64,000 nt of DNA from Sepiola atlantica (lineage: Eukaryota; Mollusca; Cephalopoda; Sepiida; Sepiolidae), in NCBI GenBank assembly GCA_963556195.1, contig OY744531.1, positions 54,790,700 to 54,854,699 of the forward strand, given 5' to 3'. The position numbers and the translations under genes are program-made. Under the pieces are notes generated by a model. The model saw only the letters and a program-made list of their open reading frames with translations, was not told the DNA's origin and ran no database searches. Below, in pieces: positions 38,016 to 49,006 of the stretch (position 1 is its first letter; each line of letters opens with the position of its first letter).

Positions 38016-40718
38016 CTAGTCAGTGTCAATCAGCGGCCTAAAGTCTTTGTCAGTGAGGATGCCGACGGCATGCCCGATATTGCCAGTGAGCAATTCTGAC
38101 GACGCGCGGCCGTCTCGGGAGATGCCCCCGACATCCAGGGGGAAGGTTAACTTTAAAGCTCTATAAAAACAAGGGTGGACGTAAATGGGGATCCTCCCTT
38201 CACATTTATCCCTCAGATCGTCGAGGGAGTCGTGCCCTTCTTCCACCAACGTTAGACCCAGGATCGCATCCTTTGCTGCTTCTATCATTCGCCACATGGA
38301 TTTCGTGCGGCGAATTTTCGTCTTCCTGACGAACGTGATCAGCAAAGGAGCATCGGGGAAGTTGGACGGGTTGGTAGTGTCCAGACCCTGGGTCTTCGTA
38401 AGGAGCTGCAGCGGTTTGATGGCACCTCTCTGCTGCGGCGTAAGCTCGGCAGCGGCGTGGTGCAGATCTGCATTGCAGATGAGGTCCCCTGGCAGGAAGG
38501 GGAGCTTTCTCGTCTTCTCCTTTCTTGTAGGAGAGGGCGACGCTTTTTGTTTCTTGGCCTGTTTGGCCACATTGGGAGTTTTAGACCCCGACTCTTCCTT
38601 TCGAGACAGAGAGCGGGAACTAGCTGGGGGAGTTTCAGTGGGGGAAGGGGATTTCTGCTCAGTGGTGGGTTTAGGTTTTGGGGATTCGGGGGACTGAGCA
38701 GGAGAGATAGTCATCTCTACGGACATTGGGGCGGGGGATTGGGGCCCAGCCTCTTTTGATAGTGAAACGGCACGTTTGGCCACCTTTCTGTCCCGGGTGA
38801 ACTTTTTCTCTGTCTCTCGAGCCGGGGCCGGGCAAGCGTCACCCTCCATCTTCTCCCCTTCCGAGTCGGACGATGATGATGTTGATGAAGGTAGTGACAG
38901 GGGAGCCTCTGTCTTCCGTTTGGTGGCCGCTGCCGTGCCAGATGTTTGCTGCGGCTCCTTATCGGTGGGCATATCCTCGCTCATTGACTTAGCGGGACCC
39001 CGCATCCCTTTTACATCAGAGGGCTGCACTTTGGAGGAGGGCTTCTGTGGTTTGTTCTTTCGGACCACTGGGGTGAAACCCTCCTCGTCCTTTCCGGTTT
39101 TAGGAGCTGCTGATGCCGCTGGACCTCCCGGGGCTGCGGCAGAAGGGGTCTTCTTGATTGGCGCCTTTTTTGGGCAGTCTTTCGCCATATGCCCCTTCTG
39201 CTCGCAGTGCCAGCAATGTGGCCTCCTGCCCTCGACGATGATAGACATCGACCAGGAGTCGCACTTGAGCAGTGGCGGTATCTTGTTGAAGCCATCCCGG
39301 TCCAAACGCATTTTAATTTTGTAGTCCCCTACCATTAGGTTATGGGGACCGCGGACCGGGATTATGGCTTCGACGTCCCCATATTGACTCATCACTGCAC
39401 CTAGTTGCTCCGAGTCAATATAGCAGGGGACGCCGAGGACAGTGACTAGTGTCCTCCTCCTGCTCAAGTACTCCGGCCTGAGGATCAGATGTTTATGCCT
39501 CAGGTCGGCCCTGGCCAACTTTTCCGCTTCTTGTTCTGAGGGGAGTAGTAAGTCCCAGGTCGCGAAACCTCGACGGCAAATATATGTCGCCGGGACTTTT
39601 AGGGACCATAGAATCTCCCCTACCGTCTCGATCTGGACCCCAGCCAGCCCTTTGGTTCTGGAGTCGATGGTGACTAGCGAAACAATTCGCTTCGCTAGCC
39701 GGTCCACCGCTCCTGGCGCTGCTTTGATAACGCTACCGTCGGTTAGTTCCTTGTACTTAGACTCGAACAACCGACGGTATTCTGACGGGCTTCTTTGCGA
39801 CTGGGGTCCCCACTGGTCTTTAGGTGATTGGGCAGGAGAGTTGGTTTGCGCCGGAGTTGTAGGTGTTACAGCCTTCGTCGGCGACGGCGTCTTCTGCCCG
39901 GGAGGTATCGCCCATGAATTGGGTGTCTCCGCTGGTGTTGATGAGAGGGACGGCCACTCCTTTGGAGCTGTTTCCGGCGTTGTTGCCGGCGGAGTGGCCG
40001 CCTTGGTTCCTCTCTTGCCAGCGACATCCGCTGCTCCTTTTTTGGTGACGGTGCGAGCAGCCCCCATCTTCCTCGGCCTAGACTGCCGCATGCTAGCCTT
40101 GGCCGGGCCATCTGGAGTCAGCTGCAGAACTTCCATGCTGCTGTCTCTGCTACTGCCACGACTGCTCACAGGGCTGTGGTCGCTGCAGACACTGCTGTCG
40201 CTGCAAATGCTGCTGTCACTTCCAAAGAGTTCTTGGGTGAGGTTGCGGCATTGAGCAGAGTCCCTGTCAATGTGGGCTGGCGGCTGATCTGGGTCGGTGG
40301 CCCCTTCTTTGTGGGACTCCACCGACCGGGGCGCTCTTACTCCTGGAGGCAGGCGGCCTTTTCGCCTACTACCAGGCGGGCTGACGGTTGAAGCCCGGCG
40401 AGCGATTGGTACAGTGGGGAGTCGTTCCCACCGACCCAGATCACCTCTAGGATCTGAGCTATCCTGGGTGGAGCTGCCGGGGACAGCAGCGTGCAAGCTA
40501 ACAGGGCTCCCGCCTAAGGCGGCAGACCCTGATCTACTTTCAGTGCTGGGAGCGGCACTGGCGGACGTACTGGGCACGACGCCTATGGCGGCGTGACCGT
40601 CCTGCTGTTTGAGGTCTGCTCCCTCCCCGACCTGAGACCGTCGCCTCAGTTCGGAAAAGGAGCCCGGGCTAGACAAAGACTCTGCAGCAGAGCCCGGACC
40701 ACTCCTCCCCTCTTCCAT
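38016..40718 (-). CDS. ORF1 of unit F: gag-like RNA-binding protein
   Basis: 900 aa. P130 (private), D339/V361, K540, D568 (shared with B), central block allele 1 with T641 and L653/S654, C-terminal allele NGAIK, T889. Like A in the central block but like E and G upstream of the zinc knuckle. Confidence 0.92.
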   Translation of the reverse strand: MEEGRSGPGSAAESLSSPGSFSELRRRSQVGEGADLKQQDGHAAIGVVPSTSASAAPSTESRSGSAALGGSPVSLHAAVPGSSTQDSSDPRGDLGRWERLPTVPIARRASTVSPPGSRRKGRLPPGVRAPRSVESHKEGATDPDQPPAHIDRDSAQCRNLTQELFGSDSSICSDSSVCSDHSPVSSRGSSRDSSMEVLQLTPDGPAKASMRQSRPRKMGAARTVTKKGAADVAGKRGTKAATPPATTPETAPKEWPSLSSTPAETPNSWAIPPGQKTPSPTKAVTPTTPAQTNSPAQSPKDQWGPQSQRSPSEYRRLFESKYKELTDGSVIKAAPGAVDRLAKRIVSLVTIDSRTKGLAGVQIETVGEILWSLKVPATYICRRGFATWDLLLPSEQEAEKLARADLRHKHLILRPEYLSRRRTLVTVLGVPCYIDSEQLGAVMSQYGDVEAIIPVRGPHNLMVGDYKIKMRLDRDGFNKIPPLLKCDSWSMSIIVEGRRPHCWHCEQKGHMAKDCPKKAPIKKTPSAAAPGGPAASAAPKTGKDEEGFTPVVRKNKPQKPSSKVQPSDVKGMRGPAKSMSEDMPTDKEPQQTSGTAAATKRKTEAPLSLPSSTSSSSDSEGEKMEGDACPAPARETEKKFTRDRKVAKRAVSLSKEAGPQSPAPMSVEMTISPAQSPESPKPKPTTEQKSPSPTETPPASSRSLSRKEESGSKTPNVAKQAKKQKASPSPTRKEKTRKLPFLPGDLICNADLHHAAAELTPQQRGAIKPLQLLTKTQGLDTTNPSNFPDAPLLITFVRKTKIRRTKSMWRMIEAAKDAILGLTLVEEGHDSLDDLRDKCEGRIPIYVHPCFYRALKLTFPLDVGGISRDGRASSELLTGNIGHAVGILTDKDFRPLIDTD

Positions 40719-41103
40719 CCAACTCCCGGCTAGAGACCCGCCGATTCGGATTCAGGAAGACCGTCGCCAAAAGGTACGTAAGTCAGACCCGAAACCTGCC
40801 AGCTGCTTAAGTCAAGCCTGGGGGTTGGACACCTGCAAGAGAAGGGAACAAAAAGATTAATACAATGGAACCGCCCAACAGGGGCGGCCACCCAAGAGGG
40901 GTGTGAAGAGACAAATTGCCCAACAGGGGCTAGTCTAAGGGGACAGAGAGAGTCCCCTGATGATTTAGCTTTAAACTGGGCGGGGCCCAAGTAGCTGGTC
41001 TCCTCTTAGGCAATCACGAGTGATTGCCTAAGAGTTGCCTGAAAAAATCGAAGACAAGTCAATGATTTTAACAGGCGGGAGAAAATCAATTTATTTATCC
41101 AAA
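40719..41103 (-). promoter_or_regulatory. 5'UTR of unit F (type 2)
   Basis: 385 nt. Type 2 differs from type 1 by a cluster of substitutions and one extra base between the hairpin and the AATAAA (about 41041-41073) and by GA in the hairpin centre. 15-bp hairpin 41003-41034, 7-bp hairpin 40938-40958, acceptor-like CAG 40833-40835, AATAAA 41090-41095. Confidence 0.73.
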
Positions 41104-41122
41104 AATTTGTACATAAATAATC
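41104..41122. other. Junction filler F/G (19 nt)
   Basis: Same 19-nt filler as at D/E, but here it joins a type 2 3'UTR to a type 2 5'UTR. The filler therefore follows the 3'UTR type, not the 5'UTR type. Confidence 0.82.
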
Positions 41123-41791
41123 AGATGTGGCACAAGGCCAAAAAGGGGTATGGGGGGGAAGATGGGGGTCGGGGGTCGTCCACTTGGTCTATGAATACCC
41201 TAAAAACTAGTTTCAGTCACCACAATACCACATTCACTCTATGGACTTAAGCTACTTAAAATATCCCCAGGTGTTTCAATGAATTTTATTTACAATAGAT
41301 ATTTACATGTGTGATGATGGGAGTGGGAGAACAAAAAACTAAGCCTTAAATAATCCCCCAAAAATAAATAAAAATAAAAGTGATGATAAAAATAAAGAAC
41401 CAAAGAAAATGCTAATTAAGGTGTGTTAGTAAGGTACCCCCCATCCTATCTAGAGTATGAGCTGCTCGCTGTCTTCTGGTACAGACCGAAAGCAAGAGAG
41501 TAAGCTCCTAATTGGGAGTGGGCGTTTCTATGGGGGCAAAAGAAATGGAGGGATGGGTTTGTCGGGATGTGCGGTGTCCTTCAGGATAAGAACTATTATG
41601 GCGGGTCGGGGATATAAAATAAATTAGGGAGCGGGCATCCTGAAGGAGTTCTGACACCTAAAATAAAGCTGGGGGCAAAGAGCTCATTTACGCTACTAGC
41701 TAATAGGGACTGCGCCCAAAATTTACTGGTCAGTTTTTAAGGGGATTTTTGTTTTTCGACAAAGATGCTTTAAGGTCGCTGTGTGCCATGC
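41123..41791 (-). promoter_or_regulatory. 3'UTR of unit G (type 2)
   Basis: 669 nt. Stem-loop 41574-41657 (arms 41577-41587 and 41637-41647). Plus-strand G-runs 41145-41175. Confidence 0.73.
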
Positions 41792-44700
41792 CTAGGCAGG
41801 GAACACGAACTCGAATCTATTCCGCGTGAACACGCATAAACTAGCGGTGTGTATCCACCTACTTTTGAAAAGTGAAGAAGGCAACCTCCTTCTATCAGAT
41901 TTGATTTTGATTTTAAGCTGGTGTTTAAAATACGAAATCAAATCATAATAAGAAGGCGGCAGCCCCCCACGCCCTATCTCTAAGCGAGAAGTATACACCA
42001 CGAGTCTAGCTACGGCTAAGATCGCGAGCAAAACCATACGTTTCTCCCTGGGCCACAAGGGGTCCATGTTGAAGACAACGGATGCTAAATCCAAGCACGT
42101 CACCCGATCGGGGGTGATGCGAGCCGTCACCTCGCCGACATACGTCCAAAATTCACGAAGTTTGGAGCAGGTGAAAAAGGCATGTTCCGCCGTTTCAATT
42201 TCATCTTCCTCGCAACGTGGGCAAAAGGGGCTGATAGCCATACCAATTTTGAATCGTATGTCATTGAGGGGTAACACATTTCGAACCAATCGCCAGGTCA
42301 GAGAGAACTCAGAATTATTGAGATAGCTCCTGCCTGGCGCCCAATTCCACTGAGAGCGAGCCTCCTCCTCCGACAATCCAAGTCGCTCCCCAAGAGGATC
42401 CGAAGCGGTCCCCACCACTAACTCCCGATAGAATGTCCTTCTAGACCGGGCGAGGTCACTGGACCCCGGCAGCACTCTGAGCGCAGCTCGGCATTCGTTG
42501 AAGAACTGCGATTGACTCCTTGGCTTACGTCGGCATTCGGCCAAGTGGTCAGGGATGAGGTTAGGAAAAGCGCTTCCAACCGCAGGGCCCCACGCAGACT
42601 CCTCTGTCAAGGTTCGGCTCAGGAATGATAACCGCTCGGCATACAAATGGCTCGCCAAGTCGGGCATTCCCAAGCCTCCCACATCAGGACGTTGAGTACA
42701 GACCTGTCTACGGACTAGCGGCTTCCCCTTTGCCCACAAAAGCGAGAAAAGGAGACGCGTTAAAACCGCTCGGCGGTCCGCAGGCAGAGGTAGTACAGCC
42801 AATCGGTAAAGGATGAGCGGAAAGACGTACGTGACGCACGCCTCAGCCCGACCTTTAAGGGAAAGCCCCCTTCGAAGCCAAATCCTTACAGACGCTTCGA
42901 CCTTAGACTGTACTTCCGACCAGTTCTTATCAAGCTGGAGACCGGGTCCGAACCATACGCCGAGGATCCGAACCGGGCCGTCAGTCCAGTTGAAAAGGCC
43001 CGGGAGCGCAGCCGCGCCACTCCAGGCAGCCAACCTTAGGCCATTGGATTTGCTAAGGTTGACTTTGGCCCCTGTCACTTTTTCGTACCTTCTGAGTGCC
43101 TTAGTCACCGCGAGAATGTCTCGAAAGCACGACACAAACACGGTGACATCATCGGCATACGCGGATACCCTGGCTCGCGCACCGCCAGGAAGAGCAATAC
43201 CGCGTAGGGCCAGTCCAGGCTCCCCGATCCTAAGCCTGCGGAGAAAAGGCTCCAAGGCAAGGACGTAAAGCAGGGGAGACAGCGGACATCCCTGACGTAC
43301 CGACCGAGAGACGGCAAAAGACTCCGATCGCATTCCATTCACTTGCACCACTGCCGTCGGCCCGCGATACAAAATGGAGATCCATCTGCGGAAGTCCGGT
43401 GTAAAACCGGAGGCCTCTAAAACAGATCCCAGGAACCGATGGTCGACCCTGTCAAAAGCTTTGGACTGATCTAAATTGATCAGCGCGGCTTCGGTGTCGT
43501 CTTCTAATCCCTCTATGATCGTGCGCATCAGATGCAAGTTGTTTTGAATCGATCTCCCCTTCACAGCATAATTCTGATCAGGTTCGACCAACTCAGCGAT
43601 AACAAGCTGCAACCGATTTGCAAGAACTTTGGCCAAAATCTTTAAATCTGTGTTTAGCAGAGTTATGGGCCTGTAATCGTCTAATTCCCCACCATCTTGG
43701 CCCTTTTTCTGAAGCAATGTGATCACTCCCTTGGTGACTTGACCGGGGATGGAACCCTGTTCAAACCAGTGATTGAAAACATTGACCAGAATAGGTACGA
43801 AGATGTGCGACAGCCTCAAGAACAATTCATAGGGCAAACCATCGAGTCCCGGCGATTTGTCGTAGCCGACCTGCTTCAGTGCAGCCAAGACCTCACACTC
43901 TGTAACGCGCCCATCACAGCTAGCCGCTCGGGCCGCCTCCAGGCGGGGCGAGCCAGCTAAATAGCTGCCAAACTCCTCGACGCGGAGTCCGGGCAGTTGG
44001 GTGAACCGTTCCATGAAATGCTCACGAAATCCCCGGCAAATCTCCCGAGCCGACACAAGGGTGTGTCCTTCCGGGTGTTTGACTTGACGAATGAGACCGA
44101 CCGAGCTGCGACGAAGTGGAGTTCTACGCTCTTGCGCGTCCACATTCACGGCTTCGTTGGACACTCTATCTAGCCTAGCTCTAACTACTTGACCTTCATA
44201 CCGCACGTTAGCCGCACGTTTCAGGTCCCCCTTAGCTAGTTCTATGCCTAGGGAATCCCCCCCAGCCACCGCCCGGGCTAGCTTAGTTTCTAAACGCTTT
44301 TCTGTTTCTGCCTTATTTAAGGCGAGGCGTTGGCTATATTGAACAGAAAAGCGCCTAATGCCAACTTTGGCGTTAACCCACCACTTACTCCCGGTTACCG
44401 CCCCCACTAATCCCTTTTGAAAGTTAAGAGATAGCTGCTCCCGGAAGTCACGTATCTCCAGTAAGGAGGTATTTAACTTCCAGTAGCTAGCTACCTTGTG
44501 TGTCTTAGGGCCTAACTCCAGACTGGCCACAAGTAGCTTGTGGTCAGAATGGCCTAACCAGTGGAACGTGGGACAAGAGATATAATCTACGTTGCCTCTT
44601 CTAATTAGCAATCTATCCAAGTAAGTACTTGAAAGGAAAGTGCCGCTAGCGAGCCACGTCCACATCTCCCGCCCTGGGTGATCGATACGAAATCTGTCGA

Positions 44701-45226
44701 CCAGATCGCATTGTGCCATCAGATCAGACAGACTTGTCTCACACCTATCCGACCCACTAGGTCCCCCCACCTTATCTATCCTGGGATCAAGGATGGCATT
44801 CCAATCTCCCACTAGGATTAGCCGCTCCGAACCACCGAGAAACCCCTCCAACCCTCGGAAAAAGGAAACCCTCTCACGAATGGAATTGGGCGCATAAACC
44901 GCGACGATTCGAAACATGGCACTATTCACGGCAACATCAGCCACGACCAGTCTGCCATCAGCATCCGCGTGAACAACGTTTACCCTTGCTAACAGAGTGC
45001 GTCTAACTAACAGCGAAACTCCCCGAGCAGAACGGTCACCAAAAGCTGAAAAAACATCGAAATGTTCCGACAGCAGTCGGTGATCGTCCATCGAAACATA
45101 GTGAGTTTCCTGTACCGCAGCCACATCTAATTCAAAAGCCTTGAGATCCCCCAGTATGCGGGCTGCTTTGCTTAAGGATCTCAAGCCTCTCGCGTTCAAG
45201 CTTCCTAGTTTCAAGGTCGTAGCCAT
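41792..45226 (-). CDS. ORF2 of unit G: endonuclease-reverse transcriptase
   Basis: 1144 aa, intact. Endonuclease allele 1. L1089 is private (V or A in others). No other amino-acid change from unit B was noticed, although the attached 3'UTR is of the other type; a switch point must lie near the 3' end of ORF2 or in the 3'UTR. Confidence 0.96.
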   Translation of the reverse strand: MATTLKLGSLNARGLRSLSKAARILGDLKAFELDVAAVQETHYVSMDDHRLLSEHFDVFSAFGDRSARGVSLLVRRTLLARVNVVHADADGRLVVADVAVNSAMFRIVAVYAPNSIRERVSFFRGLEGFLGGSERLILVGDWNAILDPRIDKVGGPSGSDRCETSLSDLMAQCDLVDRFRIDHPGREMWTWLASGTFLSSTYLDRLLIRRGNVDYISCPTFHWLGHSDHKLLVASLELGPKTHKVASYWKLNTSLLEIRDFREQLSLNFQKGLVGAVTGSKWWVNAKVGIRRFSVQYSQRLALNKAETEKRLETKLARAVAGGDSLGIELAKGDLKRAANVRYEGQVVRARLDRVSNEAVNVDAQERRTPLRRSSVGLIRQVKHPEGHTLVSAREICRGFREHFMERFTQLPGLRVEEFGSYLAGSPRLEAARAASCDGRVTECEVLAALKQVGYDKSPGLDGLPYELFLRLSHIFVPILVNVFNHWFEQGSIPGQVTKGVITLLQKKGQDGGELDDYRPITLLNTDLKILAKVLANRLQLVIAELVEPDQNYAVKGRSIQNNLHLMRTIIEGLEDDTEAALINLDQSKAFDRVDHRFLGSVLEASGFTPDFRRWISILYRGPTAVVQVNGMRSESFAVSRSVRQGCPLSPLLYVLALEPFLRRLRIGEPGLALRGIALPGGARARVSAYADDVTVFVSCFRDILAVTKALRRYEKVTGAKVNLSKSNGLRLAAWSGAAALPGLFNWTDGPVRILGVWFGPGLQLDKNWSEVQSKVEASVRIWLRRGLSLKGRAEACVTYVFPLILYRLAVLPLPADRRAVLTRLLFSLLWAKGKPLVRRQVCTQRPDVGGLGMPDLASHLYAERLSFLSRTLTEESAWGPAVGSAFPNLIPDHLAECRRKPRSQSQFFNECRAALRVLPGSSDLARSRRTFYRELVVGTASDPLGERLGLSEEEARSQWNWAPGRSYLNNSEFSLTWRLVRNVLPLNDIRFKIGMAISPFCPRCEEDEIETAEHAFFTCSKLREFWTYVGEVTARITPDRVTCLDLASVVFNMDPLWPREKRMVLLAILAVARLVVYTSRLEIGRGGLPPSYYDLISYFKHQLKIKIKSDRRRLPSSLFKSRWIHTASLCVFTRNRFEFVFPA

Positions 45227-45230
45227 TGCA

Positions 45231-47933
45231 CTAGTCAGTGTCAATCAGCGGCCTAAAGTCTTTGTCATTCAGGATGCCGACGGCATGCCCGATATTGCCA
45301 GTGAGCAATTCCGACGACGCGCGGCCGTCTCGGGAGATGCCCCCGACATCCAGGGGGAAGGTTAACTTTAAAGCTCTATAAAAACAAGGGTGGACGTAAA
45401 TGGGGATCCTCCCTTCACATTTATCCCTCAGATCGTCGAGGGAGTCGTGCCCTTCTTCCACCAACGTTAGACCCAGGATCGCATCCTTTGCTGCTTCTAT
45501 CATTCGCCACATGGATTTCGTGCGGCGAATTTTCGTCTTCCTGACGAACGTGATCAGCAAAGGAGCATCGGGGAAGTTGGACGGGTTGGTAGTGTCCAGA
45601 CCCTGGGCCTTCGTAAGGAGCTGCAGCGGTTTGATGGCACTTCTCTGCTGCGGCGTGAGCTCGGCAGCGGCGTGGTGCAGATCTGCTTCGCAGATGAGGT
45701 CCCCTGGCAGGAAGGGGAGCTTTCTCGTCTTCTCCTTTCTTGTAGGGGAGGGCGACGCTTTTTGTTTCTTGGCCTGTTTGGCCACATTGGGAGTTTTGGA
45801 CCCCGACTCTTCCTTTCGAGACAGAGAGCGGGAACTAGCTGGGGGAGTTTCAGTGGGGGAAGGGGATTTCTGCTCAGTGGTGGGTTTAGGTTTTGGGGAT
45901 TCGGGGGACTGAGCAGGAGAGATAGTCATCTCTACGGACATCGGGGCGGGGGATTGGGGCCCAGCCTCTTTTTCTTGTGAAACGGCACGTTTGGCCACCT
46001 TTCTATCCCGGGTGAACTTTTTCACTGTCTCTCGAGCCGGGGCCGGGCCAGCGTCACCCTCCATCTTCTCCCCTTCCGATTCGGACGATGAAGATGTTGA
46101 CGAAGGTAGTGACAGGGGAACCTCGGTTTTTCGTTTCGTGGCCGCTGCCGTGCTAGATGTTTGCTGCGGCTCCTTATCGGTGGGCATATCCACGCTCATT
46201 GACTTAGCGGGACCCCGCATCCCTTTTACTTCAGAGGGCTGCACTTTGGAGGAGGGCTTCTGTGGTTTGTTCTTTCGGACCACTGGGGTGAAACCCTCCT
46301 CGTCTTTTTCAGTTCTAGGAGCTGCTGATGCCGCTGGACCTCCCGGGGCTGCGGCAGAAGGGGTCTTCTTGATTGGCGCCTTTTTTGGGCAGTCTTTCGC
46401 CATATGCCCCTTCTGCTCGCAGTGCCAGCAATGTGGCCTCCTGCCCTCGACGATGATAGACATCGACCAGGAGTCGCACTTGAGCAGTGGCGGTATCTTG
46501 TTGAAGCCATCCCGGTCCAAACGCATTTTAATTTTGTAGTCCCCTACCATTAGGTTATGGGGACCGCGGACCGGGATTATGGCTTCGACGTCCCCATATT
46601 GACTCATCACTGCACCTAGTTGCTCCGAGTCAATATAGCAGGGGACGCCGAGGACAGTGACTAGTGTCCTCCTCCTGCTCAAGTACTCCGGCCTGAGGAT
46701 CAGATGTTTATGCCTCAGGTCGGCCCTGGCCAACTTTTCCGCTTCTTGTTCTGAGGGGAGTAGTAAGTCCCAGGTCGCGAAACCTCGACGGCAAATATAT
46801 GTCGCCGGGACTTTTAGGGACCATAGAATCTCCCCTACCGTCTCGATCTGGACCCCAGCCAGCCCTTTGGTTCTGGAGTCGATGGTGACTAGCGAAACAA
46901 TTCGCTTCGCTAGCCGGTCCACCGCTCCTGGCGCTGCTTTGATAACGCTACCGTCGGTTAGTTCCTTGTACTTAGACTCGAACAACCGACGGTATTCTGA
47001 CGGGCTTCTTTGCGACTGGGGTCCCCACTGGTCTTTAGGTGATTGGGCAGGAGAGTTGGTTTGCGCCGGAGTTGTAGGTGTTACAGCCTTCGTCGGCGAC
47101 GGCGTCTTCTGCCCGGGAGGTATCGCCCATGAATTGGGTGTCTCCGCTGGTGTTGATGAGAGGGACGGCCACTCCTTTGGAGCTGTTTCCGGCGTTGTTG
47201 CCGGCGGAGTGGCCGCCTTGGTTCCTCTCTTGCCAGCGACATCCGCTGCTCCTTTCTTTGGTACAGTATGTGCCGCCCTCATCTTCCTCGGCCTGGACTG
47301 CCGCATGCTAGCCTTGGCCGGGCCATCTGGAGTCAGCTGCAGAACTTCCATGCTGCTGTCTCTGCTACTGCCACGACTGCTCACAGGGCTGTGGTCGCTG
47401 CAGACACTGCTGTCGCTGCAAATGCTGCTGTCACTTCCAAAGAGTTCTTGAGTGAGGTTGCGGCATTGAGCAGAGTCCCTGTCAATGTGGGCTGGCGGCT
47501 GATCTGGGTCGGTGGCCCCTTCTTTGTGGGACTCCACCGACCGGGTCGCTCTTACTCCTGGAGGCAGGCGGCCTTTTCGCCTACTACCAGGCGGGCTGAC
47601 GGTTGAAGCCCGGCGAGCGATTGGTACAGTGGGGAGTCGTTCCCACCGACCCAGATCACCTCTAGGATCTGAGCTATCCTGGGTGGAGCTGCCGGGGACA
47701 GCAGCGTGCAAGCTAACAGGGCTCCCGCCTAAGGCGGCAGACCCTGATCTACTTTCAGTGCTGGGAGCGGCACTGGCGGACGTACTGGGCACGACGCCTA
47801 TGGCGGCGTGACCGTCCTGCTGTTTGAGGTCTGCTCCCTCCCCGACCTGAGACCGTCGCCTCAGTTCGGAAAAGGAGCCCGGGCTAGACAAAGACTCTGC
47901 AGCAGAGCCCGGACCACTCCTCCCCTCTTCCAT
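45231..47933 (-). CDS. ORF1 of unit G: gag-like RNA-binding protein
   Basis: 900 aa. R219/H222/P225 (shared with H and I), D339/V361 (shared with E and F), R540 and E542 after the zinc knuckle, central block allele 2, intermediate C-terminal allele (E749, S765, I767, K768), A776 (private), N889. Confidence 0.92.
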   Translation of the reverse strand: MEEGRSGPGSAAESLSSPGSFSELRRRSQVGEGADLKQQDGHAAIGVVPSTSASAAPSTESRSGSAALGGSPVSLHAAVPGSSTQDSSDPRGDLGRWERLPTVPIARRASTVSPPGSRRKGRLPPGVRATRSVESHKEGATDPDQPPAHIDRDSAQCRNLTQELFGSDSSICSDSSVCSDHSPVSSRGSSRDSSMEVLQLTPDGPAKASMRQSRPRKMRAAHTVPKKGAADVAGKRGTKAATPPATTPETAPKEWPSLSSTPAETPNSWAIPPGQKTPSPTKAVTPTTPAQTNSPAQSPKDQWGPQSQRSPSEYRRLFESKYKELTDGSVIKAAPGAVDRLAKRIVSLVTIDSRTKGLAGVQIETVGEILWSLKVPATYICRRGFATWDLLLPSEQEAEKLARADLRHKHLILRPEYLSRRRTLVTVLGVPCYIDSEQLGAVMSQYGDVEAIIPVRGPHNLMVGDYKIKMRLDRDGFNKIPPLLKCDSWSMSIIVEGRRPHCWHCEQKGHMAKDCPKKAPIKKTPSAAAPGGPAASAAPRTEKDEEGFTPVVRKNKPQKPSSKVQPSEVKGMRGPAKSMSVDMPTDKEPQQTSSTAAATKRKTEVPLSLPSSTSSSSESEGEKMEGDAGPAPARETVKKFTRDRKVAKRAVSQEKEAGPQSPAPMSVEMTISPAQSPESPKPKPTTEQKSPSPTETPPASSRSLSRKEESGSKTPNVAKQAKKQKASPSPTRKEKTRKLPFLPGDLICEADLHHAAAELTPQQRSAIKPLQLLTKAQGLDTTNPSNFPDAPLLITFVRKTKIRRTKSMWRMIEAAKDAILGLTLVEEGHDSLDDLRDKCEGRIPIYVHPCFYRALKLTFPLDVGGISRDGRASSELLTGNIGHAVGILNDKDFRPLIDTD

Positions 47934-48318
47934 CCAACTCCCGGCTAGAGACCCGCCGATTCGGATTCAGGAAGACCGTCGCCAAAAGGTACGTAAGTCA
48001 GACCCGAAACCTGCCAGCTGCTTAAGTCAAGCCTGGGGGTTGGACACCTGCAAGAGAAGGGAACAAAAAGATTAATACAATGGAACCGCCCAACAGGGGC
48101 GGCCACCCAAGAGGGGTGTGAAGAGACAAATTGCCCAACAGGGGCTAGTCTAAGGGGACAGAGAGAGTCCCCTGATGATTTAGCTTTAAACTGGGCGGGG
48201 CCCAAGTAGCTGGTCTCCTCTTAGGCAATCACGAGTGATTGCCTAAGAGTTGCCTGAAAAAATCGAAGACAAGTCAATGATTTTAACAGGCGGGAGAAAA
48301 TCAATTTATTTATCCAAA
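47934..48318 (-). promoter_or_regulatory. 5'UTR of unit G (type 2)
   Basis: 385 nt. 15-bp hairpin 48218-48249, 7-bp hairpin 48153-48173, acceptor-like CAG 48048-48050, AATAAA 48305-48310. Confidence 0.73.
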
Positions 48319-48336
48319 AATTGTGGTACAATAGTT
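48319..48336. other. Junction filler G/H (18 nt)
   Basis: AATTGTGGTACAATAGTT, unique in the window. The unit on its right (H) has a type 2 3'UTR like E, G, I and J, so the filler changed without a change of 3'UTR type. Confidence 0.8.
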
Positions 48337-49006
48337 AGATGTGGCACAAGGCCAAAAAGGGGTATGGGGGGGAAAATGGGGGTCGGGGGTCGTCCACTTG
48401 GTCTATGAATACCCTAGAAACTAGTTTCAGTCACCATAATACCACATTCACTCTATGGACTTAAGCTACTTAAAATATCCCCAGGTGTTTCAATGAATTT
48501 TATTTACAATAAATATTTTACATGTGTGATGATGGGAGTGGGAGAACAAAAAACTAAGCCTTAAATAATCCCCCAAAAATAAATAAAAATAAAAGTGATG
48601 ATAAAAATAAAGAACCAAAGAAAATGCTAATTAAGGTGTGTTAGTAAGGTACCCCCCATCCTATCTAGAGTATGAGCTGCTCGCTGTCTTCTGGTACAGA
48701 CCGAAAGCAAGAGAGTAAGCTCCTAATTGGGAGTGGGCGTTTCTATGGGGGCAAAAGAAATGGAGGGATGGGTTTGTCGGGATGTGCGGTGTCCTTCAGG
48801 ATAAGAACTATTATGGCGGGTCGGGGATATAAAATAAATTGGGGAGCGGGCATCCTGAAGGAGTTCTGACACCTAAAATAAAGCTGGGGGCAAAGAGCTC
48901 ATTTACGCTACTAGCTAATAGGGACTGCGTCCAAAATTTACTGGTCAGTTTTTAAGGGGATTTTTGTTTTTCGACAAAGATGCTTTAAGGTCGCTGTGTG
49001 CCATGC
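48337..49006 (-). promoter_or_regulatory. 3'UTR of unit H (type 2)
   Basis: 670 nt. Stem-loop 48789-48872 (arms 48792-48802 and 48852-48862). Plus-strand G-runs 48359-48389. It has small private differences near the G-runs and near 48510-48520. Confidence 0.73.

Larger units (their letters stand above)
33906..41103 (-). mobile_element. LINE unit F (complete, 7198 bp)
   Basis: Complete: 3'UTR 33906-34576, ORF2 34577-38011, ORF1 38016-40718, 5'UTR 40719-41103. Types: 5'UTR 2, ORF1 central block allele 1, endonuclease allele 1, 3'UTR 1. Its 3' filler is identical to that of D, two units away. Confidence 0.94.
41123..48318 (-). mobile_element. LINE unit G (complete, 7196 bp)
   Basis: Complete: 3'UTR 41123-41791, ORF2 41792-45226, ORF1 45231-47933, 5'UTR 47934-48318. 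Endonuclease allele 1 is joined to 3'UTR type 2, the reverse of D. ORF1 carries an intermediate C-terminal allele (E749, S765, I767, K768), as if a conversion tract ended inside residues 749-768. Confidence 0.94.

Noticed and set aside
48672..48869. Small plus-strand frame in a 3'UTR of unit H (and similar ones at 26567-26776, 41035-41250, 55465-55680)
   Set aside because: Not kept in all units, low-information products, antisense to the UTRs.
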